Shown here piece by piece: positions 1 through 10,145 of a DNA stretch of 64,000 nt. The stretch covers positions 558,001-622,000 of the forward strand of contig NZ_CP083809.1 in the NCBI RefSeq assembly GCF_020149765.1, read 5' to 3'. Both the position numbers and the translations under genes were made by a program. The DNA comes from Pantoea agglomerans. Its GTDB lineage: Bacteria > Pseudomonadota > Gammaproteobacteria > Enterobacterales > Enterobacteriaceae. The notes under the pieces are model-generated. The model was given only the letters and a program-made list of their open reading frames with translations, had not been told where the DNA came from and ran no database searches. Within the stretch, counting starts at the first letter, position 1; every line of letters starts with the position of its first letter.

Positions 1-291
1 CGCGCCGAGGGCTGCCCGGTGCCCGCGCTGGTCAGCGAGGTCGGTCATCTGCCAGAAGAGGCGCAAGCTATTTTTACCCAGGGCGTCACTTCGATGCTGC
101 AGCGGTTAGGCGAACTGCTCGCTGAGCTGGGACAGCGCGACGCCGAGGCGCTCGCCAGCAGCCTGCTGGCTGAAATGGTCGGCGCGCTGGCGCTGGCGCG
201 CGCCTGTCCCGATAAGGCGCTCTCCGCGACCATGCTGGCGCGCAGCAGGCAGGCGCTGAAGCGCCGCACCGGACTGGAGCAGGCGGCATGA
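1..291 (+). CDS. TetR/AcrR-type transcriptional regulator, C-terminal fragment
   Basis: The reading frame is open from base 1, so only about 96 C-terminal residues are seen and the DNA-binding domain lies outside the window. The visible part is all helical and Ala/Leu-rich, with the end pattern LARACPDKALS...RSRQALKRRTGL that is typical of the ligand-binding half of TetR/AcrR repressors. The GTG at 19 is internal, not a start. Its stop TGA overlaps the mug ATG (ATGA at 288-291), which implies co-transcription and translational coupling with mug. The ligand and targets cannot be read from this fragment. Family assignment is moderately secure; identity is unknown. Confidence 0.6.
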   Translation, partial: RAEGCPVPALVSEVGHLPEEAQAIFTQGVTSMLQRLGELLAELGQRDAEALASSLLAEMVGALALARACPDKALSATMLARSRQALKRRTGLEQAA

Positions 292-806
292 GCGAGCACA
301 ACATCAGCGACATTATTGCGCCCGGCCTGGAGGTGCTGTTCTGCGGCATTAATCCCGGGCACTCGACCGCGCACACCGGCTATCACTTCGCCCACCCCGG
401 CAACCGCTTCTGGAAGGTGCTGCATCTGGCGGGTTTTACCCGAGAGCAGCTCAAACCTGAAGAGGAGCAGCGGCTGCTGGAGACCGGCTGCGGCATCACC
501 ATGCTGGTAGAGCGTCCCACCGTGCAGGCGAACCAGCTGGCGGCTGAGGAGCTGCGCGACGGCGGCGCGCGCCTGACCGATAAGGTGCTTAACTACCAGC
601 CGCGCATGCTGGCGATCCTCGGCAAAGACGCCTTTAAGCGCGCCTTTAATCAGCGCAAGGTGGAGTGGGGCTTACAGGGCATTTTTATGGGCAAAACCCA
701 GGTCTGGGTGCTGCCCAATCCCAGCGGCCTTAACCGCGCCTCTCTTGACGAGATCGTCGCGGCCTACCGACAGCTCTATGATGCGCTGCAGCAGGATGTG
801 GAATAG
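288..806 (+). CDS. mug: G/U mismatch-specific DNA glycosylase Mug
   Basis: Mug removes uracil, ethenocytosine and, less well, thymine from mispairs in double-stranded DNA, starting base excision repair. The 172-residue protein is close to the usual 168. It carries the GINPG active-site motif at residues 20-24 (N22 corresponds to the catalytic Asn18 of E. coli) and the NPSGL intercalation motif near residue 145. The start ATG overlaps the stop of the preceding TetR-type gene, so mug here seems to be the second gene of a two-gene unit. A strong bidirectional terminator separates it from convergent rpoD. Confidence 0.95.
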   Translation: MSEHNISDIIAPGLEVLFCGINPGHSTAHTGYHFAHPGNRFWKVLHLAGFTREQLKPEEEQRLLETGCGITMLVERPTVQANQLAAEELRDGGARLTDKVLNYQPRMLAILGKDAFKRAFNQRKVEWGLQGIFMGKTQVWVLPNPSGLNRASLDEIVAAYRQLYDALQQDVE

Positions 807-830
807 AACGCGAGGCAGAAAAGAGGCAAT

Positions 831-860
831 AAAAAACCCCGGCAGGCCGGGGTTTTTTTA
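831..860. terminator. Bidirectional Rho-independent terminator between mug and rpoD
   Basis: A GC stem (CCCCGG at 837-842 pairing with CCGGGG at 847-852) is flanked by A6 on the left and T7 on the right, so it can end transcription from both convergent genes. It corresponds to the T2 terminator at the end of the rpsU-dnaG-rpoD operon. Confidence 0.9.
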
Positions 861-872
861 ACGCTAATGCAA

Positions 873-2717
873 TCAGTCGTCCAGGAAGCTACGCAGCACT
901 TCCGAGCGGCTCGGATGGCGCAGCTTGCGCAGCGCTTTCGCCTCAATCTGACGAATACGCTCACGCGTAACGTCGAACTGTTTGCCCACCTCTTCCAGCG
1001 TATGGTCGGTGTTCATATCGATACCGAAACGCATGCGCAGCACTTTGGCTTCGCGCGCGGTCAGGCCCGCCAGAACGTCATGGGTAGCAGAACGCAGGCT
1101 CTCGGAGGTCGCAGAGTCGAGCGGCAGCTCCAGCGTGGTGTCTTCGATAAAGTCGCCCAGATGCGAATCTTCGTCGTCGCCAATCGGCGTCTCCATAGAG
1201 ATAGGCTCTTTAGCGATTTTCAACACTTTGCGGATCTTGTCTTCCGGCATCAGCATGCGCTCGGCCAGCTCTTCCGGCGTCGGCTCGCGGCCCATCTCCT
1301 GCAGCATCTGGCGCGAAATACGGTTGAGCTTGTTAATGGTCTCAATCATATGCACCGGAATACGGATGGTACGCGCCTGGTCGGCGATAGAGCGGGTGAT
1401 CGCCTGACGGATCCACCATGTCGCATAGGTCGAGAACTTGTAGCCGCGACGGTATTCAAACTTATCAACCGCCTTCATCAGGCCGATGTTGCCTTCCTGA
1501 ATCAGGTCGAGGAACTGCAGACCGCGGTTGGTATATTTTTTCGCGATTGAAATCACCAGACGCAGGTTCGCTTCCACCATCTCTTTCTTCGCACGACGCG
1601 CTTTGGCTTCGCCGATAGACATGCGACGGTTGATATCTTTAACCTGCTCGATGGTCAGGCCGGTCTCTTCTTCGATCTGATGCAGCTTCTGCAGGCAGCG
1701 CATCACATCTTCTTCCACTTCTTTCAGCTTCTCTGACCAGGGTTTATTCATGGCCAGCGCGGCTTTGAACCAGCTCTCACTGGTCTCGTTGCCGGTAAAC
1801 AGCGTGATGAAGTTTTTCTTCGGCATTTTGCACAGTTCAACGCACAGCTTCATGATGATGCGCTCTTGCGTACGCACACGCTCCATCATCTCGCGCATGT
1901 TGTTCACCAGGTAGTCGAACTGCTTCGGCACCAGGCGGAACTGCTTAAAGACGTCAGAAAGGTTCTGAATCTCTTTGACTGCGTCAGCATGGCTGCGACC
2001 TTTGCTCTTGATAACAAGGCGGGTCGTTTCATACTGCGTGCGCAGCTCGACGAATTTCTCGCGCGCCAGTTCCGGATCGATAGAGTTATCGTCATCGGAG
2101 CTGTCGTCTTCGCTCTCTTCGTCTTCATCTTCGTCGTCGTCGCGGTCTTCCTGAGACAGCTCAGAGCCGACGTGGGTGGCGGTAGGCGCCAGATCTTCTT
2201 CAGCGTTTGGATCCACGAAGCCGGTGATCAGGTCGGAGAGGCGAGATTCGCCCGCTTCGACTTTGTCGTACTGCTCCAGCAGATAGGTAATGGCTTCCGG
2301 ATATTCCGCAACCGAACACTGTACCTGGTTGATACCGTCTTCGATGCGCTTGGCGATGTCGATTTCGCCTTCGCGCGTCAGCAGCTCAACGGTACCCATT
2401 TCGCGCATATACATGCGCACCGGGTCGGTGGTGCGGCCAATTTCAGATTCTACGCTGGATAACACCTGAGCGGCGGCTTCCGCGGCATCTTCGTCAGTAT
2501 CGGCGCTGTTTTCGTTCAGCATCAGATCGTCGGCGTCAGGGGCTTCTTCCACCACCTGAATACCCATATCGTTAATCATCTGGATGATGTCTTCGATCTG
2601 ATCGGAGTCGACGATATCTTCCGGCAGATGGTCATTGACCTCAGCATAGGTCAGATAGCCTTGCTCCTTACCACGGGTGACAAGCAGCTTAAGCTGTGAC
2701 TGCGGGTTTTGCTCCAT
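873..2717 (-). CDS. rpoD: RNA polymerase primary sigma factor sigma-70
   Basis: This is the housekeeping sigma factor that directs RNA polymerase to -35/-10 promoters. Its 614 residues match the usual 613. The N-terminal region 1.1 (start [10 protein letters not shown]) is followed by the acidic non-conserved stretch near residues 190-215 (runs of Asp/Glu/Ser), region 2 with the -10 recognition and melting helices ([13 protein letters not shown]), region 3, and region 4.2 with the -35 helix-turn-helix ([17 protein letters not shown]). It is the last gene of the macromolecular synthesis operon. The spacing to dnaG is unusually long at 396 bp. The start agrees with E. coli and follows a GTGTGGA-like ribosome site. 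Confidence 0.99.
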   Translation of the reverse strand: MEQNPQSQLKLLVTRGKEQGYLTYAEVNDHLPEDIVDSDQIEDIIQMINDMGIQVVEEAPDADDLMLNENSADTDEDAAEAAAQVLSSVESEIGRTTDPVRMYMREMGTVELLTREGEIDIAKRIEDGINQVQCSVAEYPEAITYLLEQYDKVEAGESRLSDLITGFVDPNAEEDLAPTATHVGSELSQEDRDDDEDEDEESEDDSSDDDNSIDPELAREKFVELRTQYETTRLVIKSKGRSHADAVKEIQNLSDVFKQFRLVPKQFDYLVNNMREMMERVRTQERIIMKLCVELCKMPKKNFITLFTGNETSESWFKAALAMNKPWSEKLKEVEEDVMRCLQKLHQIEEETGLTIEQVKDINRRMSIGEAKARRAKKEMVEANLRLVISIAKKYTNRGLQFLDLIQEGNIGLMKAVDKFEYRRGYKFSTYATWWIRQAITRSIADQARTIRIPVHMIETINKLNRISRQMLQEMGREPTPEELAERMLMPEDKIRKVLKIAKEPISMETPIGDDEDSHLGDFIEDTTLELPLDSATSESLRSATHDVLAGLTAREAKVLRMRFGIDMNTDHTLEEVGKQFDVTRERIRQIEAKALRKLRHPSRSEVLRSFLDD

Positions 2718-3113
2718 AAGACGGTATCCACACTTCTGTTAATTAGATTGGTGTCGGTCGGCAGCGAGCCAACTATAACAGTGAAGGCGTTGTATTATTG
2801 CCGCTGCCTTCGTCGCGGCCAGGGCTTTTGCCCCTCATATATCGGCACTTAAGCCGCTTTGTATTCTGTTCGAGGCTACGCCTCTTACTGTGCGTACAGG
2901 GCTCTCTCGACGGCCCTGCTGGCAATGCGCTCTGAACTGGCTGGCTTTATCGCCCCAGTGTTGCTAACGGCGCGCTGTGTCATGCCAGACTCGTTGCGTC
3001 TCCGGGCTGGCTTATCGCGTCGCTGAGCCTCGGCTTGCGGCGCATTGCCCCAGAAACGAATGGGTCAGAGATGCGCCTTTGACTACGCGCAACATTCTGA
3101 CCCAGTTAAAATT
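2718..3113. other. Long dnaG-rpoD intergenic region with hairpins and a possible rpoD promoter
   Basis: The region is 396 bp with no convincing gene. A perfect 9-bp inverted repeat (TGGGTCAGA at 3061-3069, TCTGACCCA at 3096-3104) lies directly after dnaG, without a T-run. A second hairpin is CAGGGC (2897-2902) with GCCCTG (2913-2918). On the minus strand an extended -10-like TGTTATAGT (2772-2780) lies about 55 bases upstream of the rpoD start, without a clear -35 box. In E. coli the shorter equivalent region holds an RNase processing site and rpoD has additional promoters inside dnaG. The hairpins here could serve processing or mRNA stabilisation. The promoter is only a candidate. Confidence 0.45.
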
Positions 3114-4859
3114 TTACTTTTTCGCCAGCGCCTGGCTTAAGGTCCAGAATTCACGGCGCTCTTCTGCGCTTAAACCCTGGGTGCGATCGCGAGCGATCAG
3201 CTCCTCCAGACGCTGTTCAAGCGCGGCGTCGTAAATACTCGCCAGCGAATCATGAAACACCGCTTCAACTTCCTCATCCACTATCATGTGGTTCCACGTG
3301 GCTAAGGTTTCAAGCGTCTGACTAAAATTTGTCCCGCGATATAACTCTAGTAGCTGTCCGGTAGTCAATCCAGGATTCTCAGTGCAACGGCTGACTAATT
3401 CAGCAAACAGCGGTAAGCCCGCCATTTTTACCTGCGACAGCCCCTCAAGCGTGGGCACCAGCGTCGCCAGCTGCGGGTTTTGCACCAGCAGCGCCACCAG
3501 CACGCGCATCGTGGTGCGCTTTAACGGCGGCGCCGTCGGTGCCGCACCGCTGGGTGCCTGCTTCGGCATCAGCTTCTCTAACTGGTTATCGTCAAGAATG
3601 CCGAGTTTATTACCCAGTTCCTGACGCATATAGATGCGCAGCGTCTCGCCGGGGATCTGGCTAATCAGCGGCAGCGCCAGCGTGCTCAGGCGCGCTTTAC
3701 CGTCGCGCGTGCTCAGATCGACCTGCGGCAGCAGCGAGTCGAACAGGAAAGAGGAGAGCGGCATCGCCTGCTCCATACGCGCTTCAAACGCCTCTTTTCC
3801 CTCTTTACGCACCAGCGTGTCGGGATCTTCGCCGTCGGGCAAAAACATAAAGCGTAGCTGACGTCCGTCATTCATGTAAGGCAATGCGGTTTCCAGCGCG
3901 CGCCAGGCGGCTTCCCGACCCGCGCGGTCGCCGTCGTAGCAGCAGATCACGGTATCGGTGCTGCGGAACAGCAGCTGAATATGTTCTGCCGTCGTGGAGG
4001 TACCCAGCGACGCCACGGCGTAATCGATGCCGAACTGCGCCAGCGCCACCACGTCCATATAGCCTTCCACCACTAGCAGGCGGGCAGGCTGCGGATGATT
4101 CTTCTGCGCTTCATAGAGGCCATAAAGCTGACGGCCCTTATGGAAAATCGGCGTTTCCGGCGAGTTCAGGTACTTGGGCGTCTCGTTACCCAGCACACGG
4201 CCGCCAAAGCCAATTACGCGTCCGCGCTTGTCGCGAATTGGAAACATGACGCGCTCGCGAAAGCGGTCATAGGTGCGGCCCTTATCGTTGGAAACCAGCA
4301 TGCCGGCCTCCATCAGGGACTCGCGATCGTCTTTATTGCCGCCGAAGCGCTTTAAGACGTTATCCCAGCCCGGCGGCGCGAAGCCGATGGCGAAATGCTC
4401 AATCACTTCAGCACTTAAGCCGCGGTTGCTGAGATAGTCACGCGCCGATCGCGCACTGGCGTGCGTCAGGCTCTGCTGATAAAAACCGTTAAGGCTCTCC
4501 ATCAGCTGATAGAGGCTCTGGCGCTGGTGGCGCTCTATCTGGCTCGGGCCGCTGCCCGCTTCGTAGGGCACTTCCAGACCATGCTGCGTCGCCAGCTCTT
4601 CGATACTCTCGACAAATTCCAGCCGATCGTAATTCATCAAAAAGTCGATGGCGTTGCCGTGCGCGCCACAGCCGAAACAGTGATAAAACTGCTTCTCGCC
4701 GTTTACGGTGAAAGAGGGGGTTTTTTCATTGTGGAAGGGACAACACGCGTGGAAGTTCTTACCCTGCTTTTTCAGCTTAACGCGGGCATCGATAAGATCC
4801 ACGATATCCGTGCGGGCAAGCAGATCATTGATAAAGACGCGCGGGATTCTTCCAGCCAT
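3114..4859 (-). CDS. dnaG: DNA primase DnaG
   Basis: DnaG makes the RNA primers for chromosome replication together with DnaB helicase. At 581 residues it has the expected length. Order: an N-terminal CHC2 zinc finger (CPFHNEKTPSF then YHCFGCGAHG, residues about 40-65), the RNA polymerase core with the TOPRIM domain (LLVVEGYMD, CCYDGDRAG), and the C-terminal DnaB-binding helical domain. It is the middle gene of rpsU-dnaG-rpoD, placed after an attenuating terminator that keeps its expression below that of rpsU. Confidence 0.98.
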   Translation of the reverse strand: MAGRIPRVFINDLLARTDIVDLIDARVKLKKQGKNFHACCPFHNEKTPSFTVNGEKQFYHCFGCGAHGNAIDFLMNYDRLEFVESIEELATQHGLEVPYEAGSGPSQIERHQRQSLYQLMESLNGFYQQSLTHASARSARDYLSNRGLSAEVIEHFAIGFAPPGWDNVLKRFGGNKDDRESLMEAGMLVSNDKGRTYDRFRERVMFPIRDKRGRVIGFGGRVLGNETPKYLNSPETPIFHKGRQLYGLYEAQKNHPQPARLLVVEGYMDVVALAQFGIDYAVASLGTSTTAEHIQLLFRSTDTVICCYDGDRAGREAAWRALETALPYMNDGRQLRFMFLPDGEDPDTLVRKEGKEAFEARMEQAMPLSSFLFDSLLPQVDLSTRDGKARLSTLALPLISQIPGETLRIYMRQELGNKLGILDDNQLEKLMPKQAPSGAAPTAPPLKRTTMRVLVALLVQNPQLATLVPTLEGLSQVKMAGLPLFAELVSRCTENPGLTTGQLLELYRGTNFSQTLETLATWNHMIVDEEVEAVFHDSLASIYDAALEQRLEELIARDRTQGLSAEERREFWTLSQALAKK

Positions 4860-4893
4860 AAGCCCCAGTTTTTCAGCTCATAAACGGCAACAA

Positions 4894-4920
4894 GCCGCGC
4901 TTCCTTTCGGAAAGCACGGC
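4894..4920 (-). terminator. T1 attenuator-terminator between rpsU and dnaG
   Basis: On the minus strand GCCGTGCTTTCC, a GAAA tetraloop and GGAAGCGCGGC form an almost perfect stem followed by TTGTT. Its position, about 35 bases upstream of the dnaG start, matches the partial terminator T1 known in the E. coli operon, which lowers primase expression relative to ribosomal protein S21. Confidence 0.85.
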
Positions 4921-4977
4921 CTCTTACTTGACTCTGTCTGCGTTTAACACGCGGTGGAGGCGAACCTCCGGAAGAAC

Positions 4978-5250
<273 letters not shown>

Positions 5251-5265
5251 TCAAAATGGTGCAGC

Positions 5266-5295
5266 ATTTTACTCCAACACGAGTCGGTTTGTAAA
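5266..5295 (-). promoter_or_regulatory. Probable sigma-70 promoter of the rpsU-dnaG-rpoD operon
   Basis: On the minus strand TTTACA (5290-5295) and TAAAAT (5266-5271) are separated by 18 bases, about 75 bases upstream of the rpsU start. Both hexamers match the sigma-70 consensus at five of six positions. No LexA-type operator was recognised nearby. Confidence 0.6.
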
Positions 5296-5474
5296 GCACC
5301 ATGGACAATTAAGAACCAACAGGAGCGTTTGCCGATGCGGCTGCCGGTTTTTTTCAAGGGTGCGGAGTATAGCGCACTCTTTGCGCGCCACGGAATCACT
5401 TTTTACAGCGAAAGCGTCGACGAACGCAGGCGTTGCTATGCTACACTGCGCGCCGCAAGTAAGAGGTAAGCGCT

Positions 5475-6497
5475 ATGCGAATTCTGGGTATTGAAACATC
5501 CTGCGATGAAACCGGCATCGCAATCTATGATGACGAAGCGGGCCTGCTCGCCAATCAGCTTTACAGCCAGGTGAAACTGCACGCCGATTACGGCGGCGTG
5601 GTGCCGGAACTGGCGTCGCGCGATCACGTGCGCAAAACCGTGCCGCTGATTCAGGCGGCGCTGAAACAGGCAAACCTGCAGCCGCAGCAGATCGACGCCG
5701 TCGCCTATACGGCGGGGCCTGGCCTGGTCGGCGCGCTGCTGGTCGGCGCCACCATCGGCCGGTCGCTCGCCTTTGCGTGGAAAGTGCCCGCGGTTCCGGT
5801 ACATCATATGGAAGGCCATCTGCTGGCGCCGATGCTGGAAGAGAATCCGCCGCAGTTCCCGTTTGTGGCGCTGCTGGTGTCGGGCGGCCATACCCAGCTG
5901 ATTAGCGTCACCGGCATCGGCGAATATGCGCTGCTGGGCGAGTCGATTGACGATGCCGCAGGCGAAGCCTTCGACAAAACCGCCAAGCTGCTTGGGCTGG
6001 ACTATCCCGGCGGCCCGATGCTGTCGAAAATGGCGCAGCAGGGCGTGGCAGGACGGTTTACCTTTCCGCGTCCGATGACCGATCGCCCCGGCCTCGACTT
6101 TAGCTTTTCCGGCCTGAAGACCTTTGCCGCGAATACCATTCGCGAGAATGCAGACGACGCGCAAACCCGCGCCGATATCGCCCGCGCCTTCGAGGATGCG
6201 GTGGTCGATACCCTGATGATCAAGTGCAAACGCGCGCTGGAGCAGAGCGGATTTAAGCGGCTGGTGATCGCGGGCGGCGTCAGCGCCAACCGGACGCTGC
6301 GCGAGCGTATGGCGCAGATGATGCAGGCGCGCGGTGGCGAGGTCTTCTATGCTCGTCCTGAGTTCTGCACCGACAACGGCGCAATGATCGCCTATGCAGG
6401 CATGGTGCGTCTGAAGGGCGGCACGCGCGGCGGGCTGGGCGTCAGCGTACGGCCGCGCTGGCCGCTGGCGGAACTGCCAGCTATCGAAAGCCATTAA
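5475..6497 (+). CDS. tsaD: tRNA N6-threonylcarbamoyladenosine transferase TsaD
   Basis: TsaD transfers the threonylcarbamoyl group to A37 of ANN-decoding tRNAs, in a complex with TsaB and TsaE. The 340 residues match the family (337 in E. coli). Visible are the ASKHA-fold start [14 protein letters not shown], the metal-binding HHMEGHL motif, the phosphate/nucleotide motifs SGGHTQL and AGGVSANR, and the C-terminal FCTDNGAM motif. It is transcribed away from rpsU across a 281-bp intergenic region. The ribosome site is AGAGG ahead of ATG. Confidence 0.98.
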   Translation: MRILGIETSCDETGIAIYDDEAGLLANQLYSQVKLHADYGGVVPELASRDHVRKTVPLIQAALKQANLQPQQIDAVAYTAGPGLVGALLVGATIGRSLAFAWKVPAVPVHHMEGHLLAPMLEENPPQFPFVALLVSGGHTQLISVTGIGEYALLGESIDDAAGEAFDKTAKLLGLDYPGGPMLSKMAQQGVAGRFTFPRPMTDRPGLDFSFSGLKTFAANTIRENADDAQTRADIARAFEDAVVDTLMIKCKRALEQSGFKRLVIAGGVSANRTLRERMAQMMQARGGEVFYARPEFCTDNGAMIAYAGMVRLKGGTRGGLGVSVRPRWPLAELPAIESH

Positions 6498-6635
6498 GGT
6501 AACAATGCGATTTTTCTTGCGGGCAGCAGCCAATGCTCGCAAGCGGGTGGGGCGGGCCAGGCTGGCAGGTGTGCCCTCTTTGCAATCGGGCCGTCTCACC
6601 CGCGTCTGCCGCTGGCCGTTCAGACCGAGCCGGCT

Positions 6636-7247
6636 TTATTCCTTCTCTTCGCGCGCTTTCCTGCGCTTCCAGATTTTACTCTCCTGACCGCGCCACAGCC
6701 GCTGAATATTGTCGTGATGACGTAGCAGAATCAGGCATGACAGCATCGACACCGGAAAGGTGAACTGCGGCTTAAACCACCAGACGTAGAACGGCGCAAT
6801 CAGCGCGCTGACGATGGCACCCAGCGACGAATAGCCGCTCAGCAGCACCGTCAGCAGCCAGGTGCCGGTCATCAGCCCGGTTAGATCCCAGCCGATGGGT
6901 GCGATGGCACCGAGGGCGGTAGCGACTCCTTTACCGCCGCGAAAGCGAAAAAAGACCGGATAGATATGGCCGAGACAGGCGGCGATGGCGGTCAGGCCAA
7001 GATAAAGCGGGGCGAGATGCAGCAGATAGGCCAGCCAGACCGGCACCATGCCTTTGAGAATATCGAAAATCAAAACGCAGGCCGCAGCGGCTTTACCGCC
7101 GATGCGCAACACGTTGGTCGCGCCAGGATTGCCTGACCCCTGCGTCCGCGGATCGGGCAGTCCGGCGATTTTGCAGACCAGAATGGCGCTCGAAATCGAA
7201 CCGCAAAGATACGCGAAAAAAATCATACCAGGCGCGATAGCACTCAT
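6636..7247 (-). CDS. plsY: Acyl-phosphate:glycerol-3-phosphate acyltransferase PlsY
   Basis: PlsY is an inner-membrane enzyme that acylates glycerol-3-phosphate with acyl phosphate, the first step of phospholipid synthesis. The 203-residue protein has about five hydrophobic segments and the three conserved cytoplasmic motifs: GSGNPGATN (residues 37-45), a glycine-rich [13 protein letters not shown], and LLRHHDNI near the C-terminus. The tail is highly charged (RRKAREEKE). It is divergent from folB and convergent with tsaD, as in E. coli except that the ttd genes are absent here. Confidence 0.96.
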   Translation of the reverse strand: MSAIAPGMIFFAYLCGSISSAILVCKIAGLPDPRTQGSGNPGATNVLRIGGKAAAACVLIFDILKGMVPVWLAYLLHLAPLYLGLTAIAACLGHIYPVFFRFRGGKGVATALGAIAPIGWDLTGLMTGTWLLTVLLSGYSSLGAIVSALIAPFYVWWFKPQFTFPVSMLSCLILLRHHDNIQRLWRGQESKIWKRRKAREEKE

Positions 7248-7355
7248 ATTACCGTACCGTTTCCTTTAGGGTCGTTTTGTCTTCGTTAACCGTGGATAAT
7301 ACGCATTATATGCCGGAAGTGGTATCCGGCTTAGCCAAAAACAGAGACTGTCATC

Positions 7356-7715
7356 ATGGATATCGTTTTTATCGAGCAACTCACGGTGTACACCACCATT
7401 GGCGTTTACGACTGGGAACAGGGCATTCAGCAGAAGCTGGTGCTCGATGTCGAAATGGCGTGGGACAATCGGCTGGCGGCGCGCAGCGACGATGTTAACG
7501 ACTGTCTGAGCTACGCCGACGTCTCTGAGGCGATCCTCACCCACCTGAGCGGCACGCGCTTTGCGCTGGTGGAGCGGGTAGCGGAGGAAATCGCGGACCT
7601 GCTGATGACCCGTTTCAGCACGCCAGGGGTGCGTATCAAAGTCGCCAAACCGGGCGCGGTGGCGCAGGCAAACCAGGTGGGCGTGCGCATTGAGCGCGGG
7701 ACTATTCCTAAATGA
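7356..7715 (+). CDS. folB: Dihydroneopterin aldolase FolB
   Basis: FolB cleaves 7,8-dihydroneopterin to 6-hydroxymethyl-dihydropterin in folate synthesis. The 119-residue protein is of normal length (about 120). Family features are the start MDIVFIEQLTVYTTIGVYDWE, the DCLSYADV segment, the active-site Glu of ALVERVAEEIA, and the conserved lysine of IKVAKPGAV. It is divergent from plsY; the shared 108-bp interval must hold both promoters. Confidence 0.96.
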   Translation: MDIVFIEQLTVYTTIGVYDWEQGIQQKLVLDVEMAWDNRLAARSDDVNDCLSYADVSEAILTHLSGTRFALVERVAEEIADLLMTRFSTPGVRIKVAKPGAVAQANQVGVRIERGTIPK

Positions 7716-7909
7716 TTAGCTTGTGATTGCCATCACAATGAAACCAAACCAAATTATTGTCTGTCATAACTGGCGCCCTTGCGGAGTGAAACGTGAAGGC
7801 CGCCGAAAGCCTTAAGGTTTCCCTCAGGCAGGCGATGGCAAAATTTCAGGCGGAAGCAGACTCGCGACCGCCTTTTTAATGGGTTTAAAACGGATATAAG
7901 GAAAATTTG

Positions 7910-8728
7910 ATGGCAGATATTCATCAGCTTTGGGTAGCTGCAATCCTGGGCATCGTGGAGGGGCTAACTGAATTCCTGCCTGTCTCCTCCACGGGGCACA
8001 TGATTATTGTCGGCCACCTGCTGGGTTTCGAAGGCGATAAGGCGGAAACCTTTGAGGTGGTGATCCAGCTCGGGTCCATACTTGCCGTGGTGGTGATGTT
8101 CTGGCGTCGTCTGTTTGGATTAATCGGCATTCACTTCGGCCAGGTCAGGCATGAGGGCGTCGGCCGTGGCCACCTGACGCTGATCCATATTCTGCTGGGT
8201 ATGGTCCCGGCGGTGGTGATTGGGCTGGTGCTGCATGACCAGATCAAAACGCTGTTTAACCCGATCAACGTGATGTACGCGCTGGTGGTCGGCGGCGTGC
8301 TGCTGCTGGTGGCGGAATACCTGAAGCCGAAACAGCCAAAAGCGGTCGGCATTGACGATATTACCTATCGCCAGGCCTTTATGATCGGCTGCTTCCAGTG
8401 CCTCGCGCTCTGGCCGGGCTTCTCTCGCTCAGGCGCCACGATCTCTGGCGGTATGCTGATGGGCGTCAGCCGCTACGCGGCGTCGGAGTTCTCTTTTATC
8501 CTCGCCGTGCCGATGATGATGGGCGCCACCGGCCTCGATCTCTATAAAAGCATCGGCTTCCTGACGATGAACGATTTGCCGATGTTCGCCGTCGGCTTTG
8601 TTACCGCCTTCGTGGTGGCGCTGATTGCGATCAAGGCCTTCCTTGAGCTGATCAAACGTATCTCGTTTGTCTCTTTCGCTATCTACCGCTTTATCGTTGC
8701 GGCAGCGGTCTACGCTATCTTTATGTAA
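7910..8728 (+). CDS. uppP: Undecaprenyl-diphosphatase UppP (BacA)
   Basis: UppP recycles undecaprenyl pyrophosphate to the monophosphate carrier for peptidoglycan and O-antigen synthesis, and raised levels give bacitracin resistance. The protein has 272 residues and about eight membrane segments. It shows the two catalytic signatures: [14 protein letters not shown] near the N-terminus and PGFSRSGAT near residue 173. A TTG at 7907 also opens the frame, but the ATG at 7910 fits AAGGA at 7898-7902 and the family start. Confidence 0.97.
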   Translation: MADIHQLWVAAILGIVEGLTEFLPVSSTGHMIIVGHLLGFEGDKAETFEVVIQLGSILAVVVMFWRRLFGLIGIHFGQVRHEGVGRGHLTLIHILLGMVPAVVIGLVLHDQIKTLFNPINVMYALVVGGVLLLVAEYLKPKQPKAVGIDDITYRQAFMIGCFQCLALWPGFSRSGATISGGMLMGVSRYAASEFSFILAVPMMMGATGLDLYKSIGFLTMNDLPMFAVGFVTAFVVALIAIKAFLELIKRISFVSFAIYRFIVAAAVYAIFM

Positions 8729-8746
8729 CCTCTGCGCGGCCAGCTA

Positions 8747-9979
8747 TCAGGCTGGCCGCATCTCGGCAATGCCCTGCGCCACGGCGGCGATACGGCGTCG
8801 CGTCAGCTCCTCTCGCACCTCTGCACCTTTGAAACCCGCCTCGATAACCGCTTTGGTCGGCACCGCCTGCGCCAGCGCGAACGCCTGACGCAGATAGTCG
8901 CCCTGCGGATAGGCCATGCTCTCAAGGCCAGCGCGGCCGCGCGCGTCCGCTTCGCTGGTCAGCGCGATTTGCTCAACCCGATGGGGCTTGCGCCAGGCGT
9001 CGATGCGATCGAACAGCGCCACTAAAGCGTCCGCCGACTGACGTTCGATGGTATGCACCACATCGTGAAATTCCGTGACGATCAGCGCCAGATCGCGAAT
9101 GGCGTTCGGCACGCGCAGGCGCTGGCAGAGCGCCTCCACCAGCGGCACGCCCGCCGCGCCGTGGCCGTGATGGCTTGGCCACTTCTCCGGCGGCGTCAGC
9201 GCTTTACCGACGTCGTGAAACAGGGTGGCGAAACGCACATCGACCTCGTCCGACAGCGATGCCGCCAGCGTGAGCGTCATCAGGGTATGGACGCCGGTGT
9301 CGATCTCCGGGTGCCACTTTGCCGGCGCGGGAATGCCGAACAGCCTGTCAAGCTCCGGGAACAGCACCTCAAGCGCGCCGCAGTCGCGCAGCGTCTGAAA
9401 ATAGACCTGGGGATTGCGCGAGGTCAGCGCCTTCTCTGTCTCTTTCCAGACGCGCTCGGCGGTAAGGTGGCTCAGCTCGCCGCTGGCCGCCATCTGGCGC
9501 ATCAGCGCCTGGGTCTCATCGGCGATGCGGAAGTTAAGATGGGCAAAACGCGCGGCAAAACGCGCCACGCGCAGCACGCGTAGCGGATCCTCGTTAAAGG
9601 CGTCGGAGACGTGGCGCAGCAGACGCGCCTGCAGATCGCGCTCGCCGTGAAAGGGATCGATCAGCTCGCCATCTTCCCTCTGCGCGATGGCGTTAATGGT
9701 CAGATCGCGGCGCTGCAGATCCTGCTCCAGCGTCACGTCGGGCGCGGACCAGGTGACAAAGCCGGTATAGCCGTTGCCGCTTTTCCGTTCGGTACGCGCC
9801 AGCGCGTACTCTTCACGGCTTTGCGGATGCAGAAAGACCGGAAAATCGCGACCAACCTGCTGAAAGCCCTGCGCCAGCATCGCCTCCGGCGTCGCGCCGA
9901 CCACAACCCAGTCCCGGTCTTTAACCGGCAGTTTTAACAGCGCATCGCGAACGGCGCCGCCTACTAAATACGTCTTCAC
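8747..9979 (-). CDS. cca: Multifunctional CCA-adding tRNA nucleotidyltransferase
   Basis: Cca adds and repairs the 3' CCA end of tRNAs and, in this long form, also has phosphohydrolase activity. The 410 residues match E. coli (412). Order: class-II nucleotidyltransferase head (GGAVRDALL; the metal site around RDREWV-type residues [15 protein letters not shown]), the helical tRNA-binding neck, and a C-terminal HD domain (LFHDVGK, near residue 255). It is convergent with uppP, leaving only 18 bp between them. Confidence 0.97.
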   Translation of the reverse strand: MKTYLVGGAVRDALLKLPVKDRDWVVVGATPEAMLAQGFQQVGRDFPVFLHPQSREEYALARTERKSGNGYTGFVTWSAPDVTLEQDLQRRDLTINAIAQREDGELIDPFHGERDLQARLLRHVSDAFNEDPLRVLRVARFAARFAHLNFRIADETQALMRQMAASGELSHLTAERVWKETEKALTSRNPQVYFQTLRDCGALEVLFPELDRLFGIPAPAKWHPEIDTGVHTLMTLTLAASLSDEVDVRFATLFHDVGKALTPPEKWPSHHGHGAAGVPLVEALCQRLRVPNAIRDLALIVTEFHDVVHTIERQSADALVALFDRIDAWRKPHRVEQIALTSEADARGRAGLESMAYPQGDYLRQAFALAQAVPTKAVIEAGFKGAEVREELTRRRIAAVAQGIAEMRPA

Positions 9980-10145
9980 TCAACAACTCCAGAGATAATA
10001 AAAAGGCGCGCCGGAGGGCACTTCCGCCGCTAAAGATTCAGCGCGCTTGTTGCTCTATTGTTGCACACAATGGCCAGATTGCAGGCATGGCGAAAAGGGC
10101 ATCAAAGGATGCCCTCGGCGTGCGGAAGGTAAAACGCGGAAAAAC

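Noticed and set aside
2860..2900. GTTCGAGGC resembling a tRNA T-loop in the dnaG-rpoD spacer
   Set aside because: No acceptor, D or anticodon arms could be drawn around it, and no CCA end is present.
5436..6599. 387-codon minus-strand frame antisense to tsaD
   Set aside because: Arg/His/Gln-rich shadow product; the tsaD frame carries all family motifs.
7797..7830. Weak inverted repeat upstream of uppP considered as a riboswitch or terminator
   Set aside because: Only about five pairs with a G-U, no T-run and no known riboswitch core; not distinguishable from chance.
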